From Sordariomycetes sp. S80-01Y (lineage: Eukaryota; Ascomycota; Sordariomycetes), in contig JAXQJY010000022.1 of NCBI GenBank assembly GCA_037042185.1, positions 682,001 through 746,000 of the forward strand: a stretch of DNA of 64,000 nt, in the 5' to 3' direction. The position numbers were made by a program, and so were the translations under genes. The notes under the pieces were generated by a model. That model searched no databases. It saw nothing but the letters and a program-made list of their open reading frames with translations, and was not told the origin of the DNA. Position 1 is the first letter of the stretch; each line of letters opens with the position of its first letter. Positions 42,457-52,105 of this stretch are shown here, one piece after another.

Positions 42457-43684
42457 TTACGACTTCCATCCCCATCGGTTACCCAACCATTTCAACAAGT
42501 ACACAAGCCCGATCAGGACCGGCACTTCGATCAGAGGGCCGACCGTCGCAGCAAGCGCCTCCTCACTATCCGGGCCAAACGTTGCGACAGCGACCGCAAT
42601 GGCCAGCTCAAAGTTGTTACTCGCGGCTGTGAAGCTCTGGGTGCATCCGTGCTTGTACCCGAAGCCTAGTCTGCGGGTTATCCAAAGCGTGACAAAGAAG
42701 ATGCCGACAAAATACACCAGCAACGGCGCAGCGACACGGACGACTGAGACGATCTGGCGAATGACCTGCTTACCCTGCGAGGCGAAGAGGACGATGATGG
42801 TATAGAGCAGGCCGATGAGGGACCAGGGTCCGAGGTACTTGAGGAAGGTCTTCTCATACCACTCCGCGCCAACGAAAGTGCGGAGGCCGAGACGAGTGAC
42901 TATGGCAGCACCGAGGGGGATACCGAGGAAGACGCCGACACTGATGGCCACGGTTTCGTACGACAGCCCACGGATGGCTGCATCGTCGGTGCCGCTGATG
43001 ACGCTGATGAAGAAGATCGCCAGAGGCGCAAAGAGCACCATCTGCAGCATAGAGTTGACAGCCACGAGAATGGCGCAGTACTCGGCATCACCACCGGCCA
43101 GACCGTTCCAGATGAGCACCATGGCGATGCAACGGCCAAGACCGACGAGGATGAGACCGGTTCGCAGGCTTGGCTCGTCGGGAAGAAAAGCCCACGCGAG
43201 GGCCAGCATGAGGAAGGGCGCGACGATCCAGTTGACGAAGATGCTGAAGGCCAGCTGCTTCCAGAGCGCCTTCTCGCGGAGGATGTGGTGGAGTGTCTCG
43301 TAGCGGACGTTGCAGAGGATGGGATACATCATGACCAGCAAACCGATTGCTTCTCGGATCAGCACCTGCTGACCATGCTCTGGACACCACCATGTACTTA
43401 CCGATTGGAACTGAAACGTTGACAAACTTGCCCTTTTCGAGGCTCTCGGTGACATTGGGAACAAAGTTTCCCAGCAAAATGCCAATGACCATGGCGAGGA
43501 AGATCCAAACAGCCAGAAACCGGTCGAGCCAGCCGAGAGACTTGAAGGCAGACACCTTCTTCTCTACAAGGGCCTGCGCGTCGGCATCTTGAGTCTGCTT
43601 TTCCTCGTCGTTGGGAGGAAGTCCCTGCGCCAGTTTCGGCTCAGTGACTGGAGGTGTGGCGCCTGTTTCTTTGGTGTCTGCCAT
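42457..43684 (-). CDS. acr3: ACR3-type arsenite efflux carrier
   Basis: Two exons (43684-43402, 43349-42457; 52-nt intron) encode 391 residues with about ten membrane helices. After a charged cytosolic N-terminus (1-50) come LDRFLAVWIFLAMVIGILLG, VSVPIAIGLLVMMYPILCNV (with the conserved Cys107), FLMLALAWAFLPDE, GLILVGLGRCIAMVLIWN and TQSFTAASNNFELAIAVA. These blocks define the BART-superfamily Acr3 carriers, which expel As(III) and in some cases Sb(III) from the cytosol using the proton gradient. The intron acceptor is GAGAAG, chosen because it restores VPIAIGLL. No arsenate reductase or ArsH gene is nearby. The neighbouring convergent bZIP may be its regulator (inference). Confidence 0.94.
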
Positions 43685-43988
43685 CTTGAACTGGACGATA
43701 GAAGTTGAGGCGGTCGGTTGGAATCCTCACAAGTAGACAAGCTGAGCTTAAATGCCGGTAGTGGGTTTTGGTGGAGATGCTGGTGGCTATCGGTTTAAGC
43801 CAATCAGAGGCTGGCAGTGACGGAATTGACGGGGGAATTTTCTGAGAGACCCTGAGCCGACATCGCCCAATCGGGTTACCGCCTCTCTTTCATCATCAAC
43901 ATTGGAAATCATAGTTGGGCAACTTGGCAATCTATCGTCACCGTGCGCTCTTCATTGGTCAAGGACTACGGTTCTATCTTGGCTCTCA
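43685..43988. other. ACR3 promoter and 3' flank of the sialidase-fold gene
   Basis: 304 bases between two minus-strand genes. This should be the ACR3 promoter. I saw no repeat of the AAAAGGGGCG units found near the bZIP gene. Confidence 0.45.
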
Positions 43989-45311
43989 TCACGGCAAGTC
44001 GTCAACACTGATCACGCTCACCCAGATGTTCTCCTTGTTCTCGCTGTACGACACGAGCAAGTTGTTGCCCACCTGGATCGCGGTCGGATAGCTGAACCCA
44101 TGCGCCCTGCCCTTCAACCCATCCCTCGTGTCCGGCACAATGTCCTCGCTCGCCCTCGTGCGCACGACGCCAGCCTTGCGATAGATCTGCTCGTCGCCCC
44201 TCGACGTTGCCAGCACGAGCGGCTGCCTCTCCCGCTGGGTGCTGTTGAACTTGGGGTTCGAGATGAAGTACCTGTCGCCTGATCCCTTCAGCGCTCCGAG
44301 GTACTGCTTCGTCATGGCGTCGGGGATGTTGGTCTGGTGGATGTCGTTGCCATACTGCTCCAGGACCTTCGGGTACCAGTCCTCGCCCTCGGGGTCCTCG
44401 TTGTACTCGACCCAGACGGACTGGGTGTTGTCGTCGTCCGAGGTGATGTCGCGCCAGAAGCGCTGCCAGTAGCCGCCCGTAGGTGAATCGGAGTCCTCGT
44501 GCCAGACGCTGTACGTGTTTTCTTCCATGCGGTGGAAGTCGTCTGCTGCGTAGAGGCCGTTATTGTACAGCCATGGCGACCAAGCGGGTGCCTCGTCCGG
44601 ATCGACCAGACGGGCGTTGATCTCATCCTCCCTCTCGCATCTCTTCATCCCAAACTCAGTCCCGTAAACAGTCTCGTTGAACAGCTGCTGCTCCGTCAAC
44701 TCGTTCGTCCAGATCCAGCATGGATCGCCGGCGATTTGACCGTCAAAGGTAATCTTCCTCGCAATCCGGCCCGCCGTCCTGAACCTCCCTGGACACCATC
44801 TAGTTCCGCTCTGCCCGATAGCATACAGCTCCCCGAGGTCGCATCGATCCTTCCCTGGAAGGTGGACAAATGCCAGGGCCTGCCACGCTCTCTGAGCAAC
44901 CTCCCTCTCGCACCAGTACGCGTAGTCCATCGGATGGTCTGTCTGATTGGGCAGAATCGCAGGCGGCATCAAGGAATAGCCCTCTGTCCAGGTGAAGCCT
45001 CCATCTTGGGAGGTGGATATCCAGACGTCCTGGCCCATGGAGTCTTCGTCGATGGCGGCTGAGGAGTAGATCAGGTACACGGTGTCGCCGATGGCGAAGA
45101 GCTCGGGGTGGTGCGCGTAGGTGCGATTTTGGCTGACGCCGTTGTACACTTCCACCTCGGCCAATGCTGGGATCAGGTCCCAGCCGGCTTGGTAGCGGTC
45201 ACTGTAGTCGATGGATGGCTCGACCTGCCAGAGGGTCATGGGATCAGGACGGGCGGCTGCCACCAGAGCGGCGGAGCCACCGAGGGCAAGGAGGGCAGCT
45301 AGAGGGGCCAT
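43989..45311 (-). CDS. Secreted sialidase-fold (BNR/Asp-box) protein
   Basis: Single exon, 440 residues. An N-terminal signal peptide (MAPLAALLALGGSAALVAAA) is followed by a beta-rich, Trp- and Asp-rich secreted domain. One good Asp-box is visible, STSQDGGFTW (S-x-D-x-G-x-T-W type), with companion strands such as FAIGDTVYLIYSS and NNLLVSYSENKENIWVSVISV at the C-terminus, typical of sialidase-like six-bladed propellers. Three Asn-X-Ser/Thr sites (NRT, NQT, NST) are present. The canonical sialidase FRIP motif was not found, so activity on sialic acid is doubtful; a hydrolase or lectin-like role on plant or microbial polysaccharides is only inference. Confidence 0.75.
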   Translation of the reverse strand: MAPLAALLALGGSAALVAAARPDPMTLWQVEPSIDYSDRYQAGWDLIPALAEVEVYNGVSQNRTYAHHPELFAIGDTVYLIYSSAAIDEDSMGQDVWISTSQDGGFTWTEGYSLMPPAILPNQTDHPMDYAYWCEREVAQRAWQALAFVHLPGKDRCDLGELYAIGQSGTRWCPGRFRTAGRIARKITFDGQIAGDPCWIWTNELTEQQLFNETVYGTEFGMKRCEREDEINARLVDPDEAPAWSPWLYNNGLYAADDFHRMEENTYSVWHEDSDSPTGGYWQRFWRDITSDDDNTQSVWVEYNEDPEGEDWYPKVLEQYGNDIHQTNIPDAMTKQYLGALKGSGDRYFISNPKFNSTQRERQPLVLATSRGDEQIYRKAGVVRTRASEDIVPDTRDGLKGRAHGFSYPTAIQVGNNLLVSYSENKENIWVSVISVDDLP

Positions 45312-46953
45312 ATTAACACGAAGCTCTTCTTTACATTACACTTTGGGAGATTTGGGCCAGTTATGGGGGCTTGGAGTGTTTTGTAGCTTTCCCATTCGAA
45401 TATAAACGCCTCGGCACCATCTTCGCCGACAAAGCTCAGTCCGAGCTACAGCTTCTGAGGGATACATCCGTCCAATCGCTGACAGTCATGGACCTAACCG
45501 ATCGGCTCGGATGTCGCATCAAGGTAAGAAGGATTCGACCAAGAAACTGAGTCCTTCACCCGGAAGCGAATGCCGTTGCCAATGTTGCGGGGGATTTTCC
45601 GGTTATATACTGTCGGCTCGGGGGAAAGCGAGCGAGATGTGGGGAAATCTGGGGATGGCTTGGAGGTGGCTCTGCCTGTCCGCGATGATGGATACCGCAA
45701 GGAAAGGGTCATTGCAGATGCCTAACACTCTTAAATTGTATTTTGGCAGGATATGCCATAGATATTTTGAACCCTCGGCGAGCAGTTGGACTCGGATGAC
45801 GAGAATGGTACCAGATCTCGTCCTGGGGTGCAGATTCGCAGCTGAGCACAACCTAACTCGCTACGCCAGGCAACTGTACGCCTCGAATTGAATGCCTCTT
45901 AGACTTGATAGATCTCAAAGGTTTCTGCCACAGAAACTTCTTCCCTTGTTGTTGCAAGTGAGTTCCAGGATAGGTCGAGCCGCAACTCAAGCTTAGGTGA
46001 TAGGGCTGAAGACTGCCGAGGCCAAGATGCTGGGCGAACGCCACCCACAGCGGAAATACTCCAGGGCCCAACACCCAACGACGGCGCGGAAAAGCTCCAT
46101 GATAAACGCCTGGGATTCCAGAGGATCAAACGCACAGGACGAAACCGCCAATAGGGGCGACAGAGGAGGAAGCGGGGTAACGACTTGCAGGGGCTCTCGA
46201 AGTTTATCCTGGATAACCTTAAATAAAAACTGGACCTGAGTACCGCCCCGTGATGCTTGGGGGTTAACATGCTCTAACGTGCGTCGACTTTCTGGCTTAG
46301 ATTGCGGGTCTCTCAACAACTCGGCTCCTCGAGGGGTACTTGTAATAGCTCGAAGATGTAGCGCTGGCTGGCATGACCGTTGTCGGTGCATCGAGGTTAG
46401 CCTCATAGGACACCAAACCCTCAAGAGTTTGGGGAAATACGTCTCTATCCGCAGCTCTGGTAGGAACATAATGGGGGCGTTGGAGCGCGAACCCCATTGC
46501 TCGGTCAATATCCGAAGCTACTGCCTGTGACATGGGTGGGCTGCGCGCGCGCAGGGAATGCAATCGCACCTTGCCATTGGCGTAGGGACCAACGAGTGTG
46601 TAGATGCGGAGACGTGATATGAAGACAGGGACATGAGAACCAATGGTCGCCGCTTTCTTGAGTCTCTGATGGCGCTCCGTCGGACGGGTTGAACAGATGT
46701 CTGGTTCCAGCCGGCTCTTGCTGCGGAGCGGGAGAACTGGTCAACCTCATAGCTGGAGGCATGTTGGGGCCGAGCGAGACAATGCACTACCATAGCGCAA
46801 GGCATGAATCATAGAGTCAGTGCAACTCAAATCGCCAAAAGTGACAGATTCGAAGAAGAAAGGGCATACGTATACACATTGGACAGTGGTATTTGAGACT
46901 CCAGCAACTCTAGGATCCGACATACGATAGGATCCAGTGCCTTGTGCCCTCGT

Positions 46954-46969
46954 CCCCCGCTTCCCCCGC
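46954..46969 (-). promoter_or_regulatory. Paired GCGGGG (CreA/Mig1-type) motifs
   Basis: CCCCCGC occurs at 46954-46960 and 46963-46969, giving two GCGGGG cores on the minus strand 9 bp apart. GCGGGG matches the SYGGRG consensus of CreA, the carbon-catabolite repressor. They lie about 200 bp upstream of the MFS gene. A degenerate 6-mer is common by chance; the close pairing raises the odds. Confidence 0.4.
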
Positions 46970-47046
46970 TTTCTCAGTGGTCTGTGACATGTCCTACCCC
47001 TGTTTGAGGAAGGCTCTCTCTGGGGTTATGGCGCACATGTGGAGGT

Positions 47047-47053
47047 TATAAAG
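47047..47053 (+). promoter_or_regulatory. TATA box of the Dal5-type permease gene
   Basis: TATAAAG lies 110 bases upstream of the ATG at 47163, followed by a C/T-rich leader. Assigned by match and position. Confidence 0.5.
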
Positions 47054-47162
47054 ACGTGATCACCCCAACCTGCTCGCCAGAGACCCCGCGCACTCCTCTC
47101 ATTTTGACTTCTTCTTCCCGTTACTCACTCTTTAACTTTGGCCCAGTGTGTCTGTCTTCAAG

Positions 47163-48710
47163 ATGTCTGCACGCGGAGAGGTCGAAAAGGCCAAAGAACA
47201 TGGCGTACTCCCACCTGCCGACCAAGTCGAGGAAATCCTCAAAGTCGACTCTGCAATCCGTGACTACTCTGGAGCACACGAGAAGACGGATCCTCGAGAG
47301 ATCAAATTAGTAAAGAAACTTGACTGGTGGATCATGCCAATTCTTTGGCTCATGTACTGGCTCAACTATCTTGTAAGCTAACCACCTGCACGTATCATGA
47401 CAATCGCTGACGATTGTAAGGATCGTAATGCCATTGCCCTTGCTCGACTTAACACCCTCGAGGAGGATCTTGGCTTGTCTTCTTCACAATATCAGCTCTG
47501 CGTGTCGATTCTGTTCGTCGGATATGTCATTGTGGGAATCCCGGCCAACATGGTGGTGACCCGCGTGAGGCCTAGCTTGTGGATGGCTTCTGCCATGCTT
47601 GTCTGGGCCGTCATCAGTGCTCTGACAGCTATAAGCCGGAACTTCACCGGTCTGCTTCTCACGCGATTCTTCCTTGGAATTACCGAAGCTCCCTACTACC
47701 CAGGCGCTCTTTACATACTGGCGACCTTCTACACGCGCAAAGAGCTTGCCACTCGTATCTCCATCTTGTACACCGGCAACATCCTCGCTACAGCTTTCGC
47801 AGGCCTCATCGCCCTGGGTATCTTCGAGATGGATGGCATGGCCGGGATAGCTGGCTGGCAGTGGCTTTTCATTATCCAAGGCGCAGTTACCTTTGTAGTC
47901 GCGGTTGCAGCTTTCTTCATCCTCCCAGACGAGCCCCTGACGACTCACTGGCTCACCCCTGAAGAGCGTGCCCTGGCCCACGAACGAACTCAGCGCGACA
48001 CCGTCGGAAACGCCGGACAGGAGACCAGCTGGCAGGGCATCTACAACGCCGCCAAGGACCCAAAGGTTTGGCTGTTCGTTTTCATGCAACACTGCCATCT
48101 TGGAGCGAACGGATTCAAGAACTTCTTTCCCACCGCGGTCGAGACACTGGGCTTCAATCAGAAGATCACGCTGGCGCTGACGTGCCCGCCCTACTTGATG
48201 GCTGGCGTTATCTCAATTGCTTGGTCCTGGTCGTCTGGCAAATTCAACGAGCGCACATGGCACATCACCATCGCCAAGGCGATTGCGATCTTTGGCTTCG
48301 TGCTGGGATGTGCGACGCTGAACACCGGAGCGCGGTATTGTAAGTACTCCTGTGAGCCATGCTCGTTGTCAGGCTGACACTATCTAGTTGCTATGTGCGT
48401 CTTCTCCATCGGAACCTACGCCGTCAACTCGATTATTCTTGGCTGGGTATCGAACACCTGTTCCCAAACCAAAGAAAAGAAGGCATGTTCCCTAGCTATC
48501 GTCAACTGCATCGCTGTCGCGTCCTTCATTTGGACGCCCTTCATGTGGCCGACTTCTGACGAGCCGCGATACGTGATGGCCATGTCTAGCAGTGCGGCAT
48601 TGAGCTTGGCGACGGTGATTGGCACTTGGGGCATGAGGATCTGGTTGATGAAGGAGAATAAGAAGATTAGGGCCAGCGAGGATGAGACGACCTTGTACTA
48701 TGCTTACTGA
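47163..48710 (+). CDS. MFS permease, Dal5/anion:cation symporter family
   Basis: Three exons (47163-47372, 47421-48339, 48388-48710; introns 48 nt each) encode 483 residues with about 12 membrane helices. Family landmarks are the cytosolic start with EIKLVKKLDWWIMPILWLMY, YLDRNAIALARL across the first intron, GYVIVGIPANM, RFFLGITEAPYYPGALY and GWQWLFIIQGAVT. The Dal5/allantoate-permease group imports organic anions such as allantoate, ureidosuccinate, nicotinate, pantothenate or sugar acids with H+. The substrate cannot be told from sequence. A cytosolic GH31 glycosidase gene follows on the same strand after 471 bp, which hints at uptake and intracellular breakdown of a glycoside (inference). 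Confidence 0.92.
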
Positions 48711-49181
48711 GACGAGATTTCTCGCAAGATGTTCGTGGAATGTCAGAAATTGGGAAGTCTACGCTTACGCCACATCAAGTCAAGGATGAATTTACATGTG
48801 GATTACTCAGGCATCGATGAGAGAATCATTCGTTGCCCTTCGCCGCGTGTAAGTGAGTCTCGGAATCGTGACGCCGGCGGTGTGCCCCTCCCATTGCCCC
48901 TCACCACCGGGCCGACATACGGGGAAACGTTCCCCAATATCGTAATTCACCGATGCCGTGACCGGAGCGGACGGGACAATAATCATGATGCTAATGCAGG
49001 CCCATCATAGACTCCCATTGACGGGCGGAGAGTCCTGTCGTGGCCGCCACCGAGTGCGGGATACTACGCGGGGAATGGGGTTATAAATGCTACGCGTTGG
49101 CGAGCATTTGATCGTCCTTCTTCTCCTGATTTACATTACAGCCGGGCGATACACGGTTTGTACGATAGAAACCGAGCAAAG
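48711..49181. other. Promoter region of the GH31 gene
   Basis: 471 bases between the MFS stop and the GH31 start. It contains GCGGAG (49025-49030) and GCGGGG (49068-49073), both SYGGRG-type, and the TATA box listed separately. Several CGG/CCG triplets (for example 49042-49060) could be zinc-cluster half-sites. Confidence 0.45.
49082..49088 (+). promoter_or_regulatory. TATA box of the GH31 gene
   Basis: TATAAAT begins 100 bases upstream of the ATG at 49182, directly after a GCGGGG motif at 49068-49073. Assigned by match and position. Confidence 0.5.
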
Positions 49182-51578
49182 ATGGACGCCTACAAGTTTG
49201 CGAATGATCCAGTCGCTCGCCCTGAATCCATCGTCCAGGGACCCAACTATCGCTTCACCCTCCTCACGCCTTACGTCCTCCGCTACGAGTGGTCCGCGGA
49301 TAACACCTTTGAAGACCGCCCGTCAACATTCGCCGTCAATCGTAACTTTCCCACACCTGAACACCAGGTCATCGACAGCCCCGAGCGCCTCGAGATCCGT
49401 GCGGAAAACTACCATGTCTCTTACGACAAGAAGCGCTTCAGTACGTCCGGTCTGACGGCTAGCTTTCCAGCCAAAACAAATCATTGGGGCTTGGATTGGC
49501 GGTATGGGGTTGCTGTAAAGCATAACCTCGGTGGTACCGCGAGGACTCTGGACGAGGTTGATGGGCGATGTGACATGGGAGAGGGCGTGCTGGCGAGGAC
49601 GGGACATTCGGCGCTCGACGACAGCGAATCCATGGTATTTACTGCGGATGGCTTCGTTGCACCGCGCGATAAGGGAGACCGCATAGATGGGTATCTATTT
49701 GCGTACGGCTTCGATTTCAAAGGTGCGATGAAGCAGTTCTATGCTATCTCTGGCAAGCAGCCCCTAATTCCACGCTGGGCTCTTGGGAACTGGTGGAGCC
49801 GATACCACGCGTACTCTGCTAAAGAGTATCTTGGGCTGATGGACAAGTTCCGGGAGCATGACATCCCCATGTCTGTTGCGGTGATTGATATGGACTGGCA
49901 CCATGTGGCGGGTGACCACGTCCCTCACGCTGGGTGGACGGGATATTCGTGGAACAAGGAGCTGTTTCCGGACCCAAAGGGTTTCTGCGAGTCTCTCCAT
50001 CGGAGGAATCTCAAAACTACATTAAACGACCACCCTCATGCTGGCATTCATTCACACGAGGATTTGTACGACGAGCTCGCCAAGGCTCTGGACCATGATA
50101 CCTCGAAGAAGGCCCCTATCCTCTTCGATCCAGCCACGCCCAAGTTCATGCATGCCTACCTTAGCGTGTTGCATCGACGGCTCGAGGAGGAGGGCTGCGA
50201 TTTTTGGTGGATCGACTGGCAGCAGGGTCCCCATTCTCGCGTTCCCGGACTGGATCCCTTGTGGTTGCTGAACCATTTCCATTTCTTGGATCACAAGAAC
50301 CATCCTACCGAAGGCTCACGGCCCATCATATTTTCTCGATACGGTGGGCCAGGTAGTCACCGCTACCCAGTCGGCTTCTCAGGCGACACTATCGTCACAT
50401 GGGAGTCTCTCCAGTTCCAGCCCGAGTTCACGGCCACGGCGTCCAATATCGGATACGGCTGGTGGAGCCACGACATTGGCGGCCACATGCACGGCTACCG
50501 CGACGACGAGCTCGAGACGCGCTGGTACCAGCTTGGTGTCTTCTCGCCCCTGATGCGTCTGCACTCAACGCACAACAGGTGGGGGTCCAAGGAGCCGTGG
50601 CGGTACAGAAAGGAGCACGAAGAGGCAATGACCTCCATCATGCAGTTCCGTCATCGCCTGGTGCCCTACCTGCATAGCATGAACGAGCGTGCCGCTAACG
50701 AGGACGAGCCAATCGTGCAGCCGTTGTACTGGAAGTACCCTGAGCGGGACGAAGCGTACACGCACAAGAATGAGTTCTTCTTCGGTACCGGCCTACTCGT
50801 GGCTCCGATCGTGCATCCAAGAAATAAGATCACCAACCACGCGGGAGTCGAGGCATGGATCACTCCCGGTAGACATGTTGACATCTTCACCGGCGTGGTG
50901 TACGATGGCGACAGGACCTTGAGGATGTACAGGCCGCTGGGAAGCGTGCCGGTGTTGGCACCCGAGGGAGCTCTCATCCCTCTCGACGGAGACAAGGCAC
51001 CAAAGAATGGGTGTCCCAACCCTTCCTTCTTGGAAGTCCTGGTCGTGCCTGGAAAGGACGGCAAGTTCACCGTGTACGAAGACTGCGCTGATGATGAAGT
51101 CCACACGGCTGAAGGTTCGAGAAGGATCGAGCTGGAGTATAAGCACACCGAGGGTCGCTTTGATATCTCAAAGTCAAACAAGAGCTGGACCCTCCGCCTT
51201 CTGGGAGTTTTCGCTGTGCCTTCGTCCATCACCGTTAGCCGCGATGGGACTGAGACGAGCGACTTCAGATCTCGAGTCGATGAGACCGGCGCTACAGCTC
51301 TCGTTATTGACATTCCCAACAAGACTGGCGAGGATAGCTCTGTGTCAGTGACCCTTGGGCAGCAGGTGCAGCTCGAGATTGTCAATCATGATTCCCACGT
51401 GGAAGATCTCCTGCTTGACTTCCAAATAGACTTCAAGACCAAGGACAGAATCTTGGAAATCTGCCTTTCTAAGCATGCAAACTCAGTCAAGGTCGGACAG
51501 GTGATGGCCCTGGGGCTTGACGAGGATGTCGCTGGGCCGCTGCTAGAGCTGCTAGTGGCGGACAGCCGGGTGGGCTGA
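49182..51578 (+). CDS. Cytosolic GH31 glycoside hydrolase
   Basis: Single exon, 798 residues. No signal peptide (MDAYKFANDPVARPES), so it should act inside the cell. The GH31 barrel shows RWALGNWWSRYHAYS, SVAVIDMDWH, FWWIDWQQG with predicted nucleophile Asp345, and SGDT with predicted acid/base Asp402. GYGWWSHDIGGHMHG and SPLMRLHSTHN follow, then the C-terminal beta domains. GH31 enzymes are retaining alpha-glycosidases (alpha-glucosidase, alpha-xylosidase and others). The WIDW form of the nucleophile motif differs from the WxDM form common in secreted fungal alpha-glucosidases, so a different substrate is possible. The ATG at 49182 is used; an in-frame extension to 49158 lacks conservation features. 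Confidence 0.93.
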   Translation: MDAYKFANDPVARPESIVQGPNYRFTLLTPYVLRYEWSADNTFEDRPSTFAVNRNFPTPEHQVIDSPERLEIRAENYHVSYDKKRFSTSGLTASFPAKTNHWGLDWRYGVAVKHNLGGTARTLDEVDGRCDMGEGVLARTGHSALDDSESMVFTADGFVAPRDKGDRIDGYLFAYGFDFKGAMKQFYAISGKQPLIPRWALGNWWSRYHAYSAKEYLGLMDKFREHDIPMSVAVIDMDWHHVAGDHVPHAGWTGYSWNKELFPDPKGFCESLHRRNLKTTLNDHPHAGIHSHEDLYDELAKALDHDTSKKAPILFDPATPKFMHAYLSVLHRRLEEEGCDFWWIDWQQGPHSRVPGLDPLWLLNHFHFLDHKNHPTEGSRPIIFSRYGGPGSHRYPVGFSGDTIVTWESLQFQPEFTATASNIGYGWWSHDIGGHMHGYRDDELETRWYQLGVFSPLMRLHSTHNRWGSKEPWRYRKEHEEAMTSIMQFRHRLVPYLHSMNERAANEDEPIVQPLYWKYPERDEAYTHKNEFFFGTGLLVAPIVHPRNKITNHAGVEAWITPGRHVDIFTGVVYDGDRTLRMYRPLGSVPVLAPEGALIPLDGDKAPKNGCPNPSFLEVLVVPGKDGKFTVYEDCADDEVHTAEGSRRIELEYKHTEGRFDISKSNKSWTLRLLGVFAVPSSITVSRDGTETSDFRSRVDETGATALVIDIPNKTGEDSSVSVTLGQQVQLEIVNHDSHVEDLLLDFQIDFKTKDRILEICLSKHANSVKVGQVMALGLDEDVAGPLLELLVADSRVG

Positions 51579-52105
51579 GGAGTCAAATTTCATGACGGAG
51601 CATCTCCCGTAATTTTACAGGACTAAGTAGAGGCGCAACTTAGCGTTGACCGAATTCTTCGTCTCTAGCCTTGTCAAGTCTCGGTTACTTTGCGACCATT
51701 CCCTGTACGGACCTCTTGCCTTGGATATTCGCCCGATTCAATAATTATTATATTTAGGGTTGATTTGCAACTTTAGATTCGCATTTACTGGGCTCGAAAT
51801 GTGGTGTGGTTGATGGCTTATAGAAGGCTACCTTTACGGTATACCAGGCTCTCAAAAGCTAAGAAGGGGGAAATCCATAGCCATCCGCAAAAAGCAGCAA
51901 ACATATTGCAATAAGGTTCCCATCTTTTTGGATAAAACAAGAGGGCGTGCAGGCTCTTTGCAATCCATTTTCCAGCTCTTCTCACTTCACAAACCGGTCA
52001 TCCGCAGCTTACCGTGCTTCACTCTTCACAACATCTCTCAACAACAACCCCACAGTATTCCATACTTGAAGCTCATAACATCATTCAAGGACATCCCGAG
52101 CAACG
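51579..52105. other. Intergenic region GH31 to SurE gene
   Basis: About 530 bases between two plus-strand genes. An AT-rich segment near 51738-51780 (with TTATTATATTTAGG) probably marks the GH31 3' end. The remainder is the SurE-type gene's promoter and leader. Confidence 0.5.

Larger units (their letters stand above)
45312..47162. other. Divergent promoter region, sialidase-fold protein / MFS permease
   Basis: 1.85 kb between divergent genes. A 171-codon minus-strand frame (45993-46508) has no protein signature and is probably chance. Paired GCGGGG sites (46954-46969) and a TATA box (47047) belong to the MFS side. No transposon remnant was recognised. Confidence 0.45.

Noticed and set aside
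41603-45311. A full arsenic-resistance cluster around ACR3
   Set aside because: No arsenate reductase, ArsH, ArsM or ArsA-type gene lies within reach; only the bZIP neighbour is suggestive.
45993-46508. 171-codon minus-strand frame in the sialidase-fold/MFS intergenic region
   Set aside because: No domain, no membrane pattern, several overlapping alternatives of similar length on both strands; chance frame.
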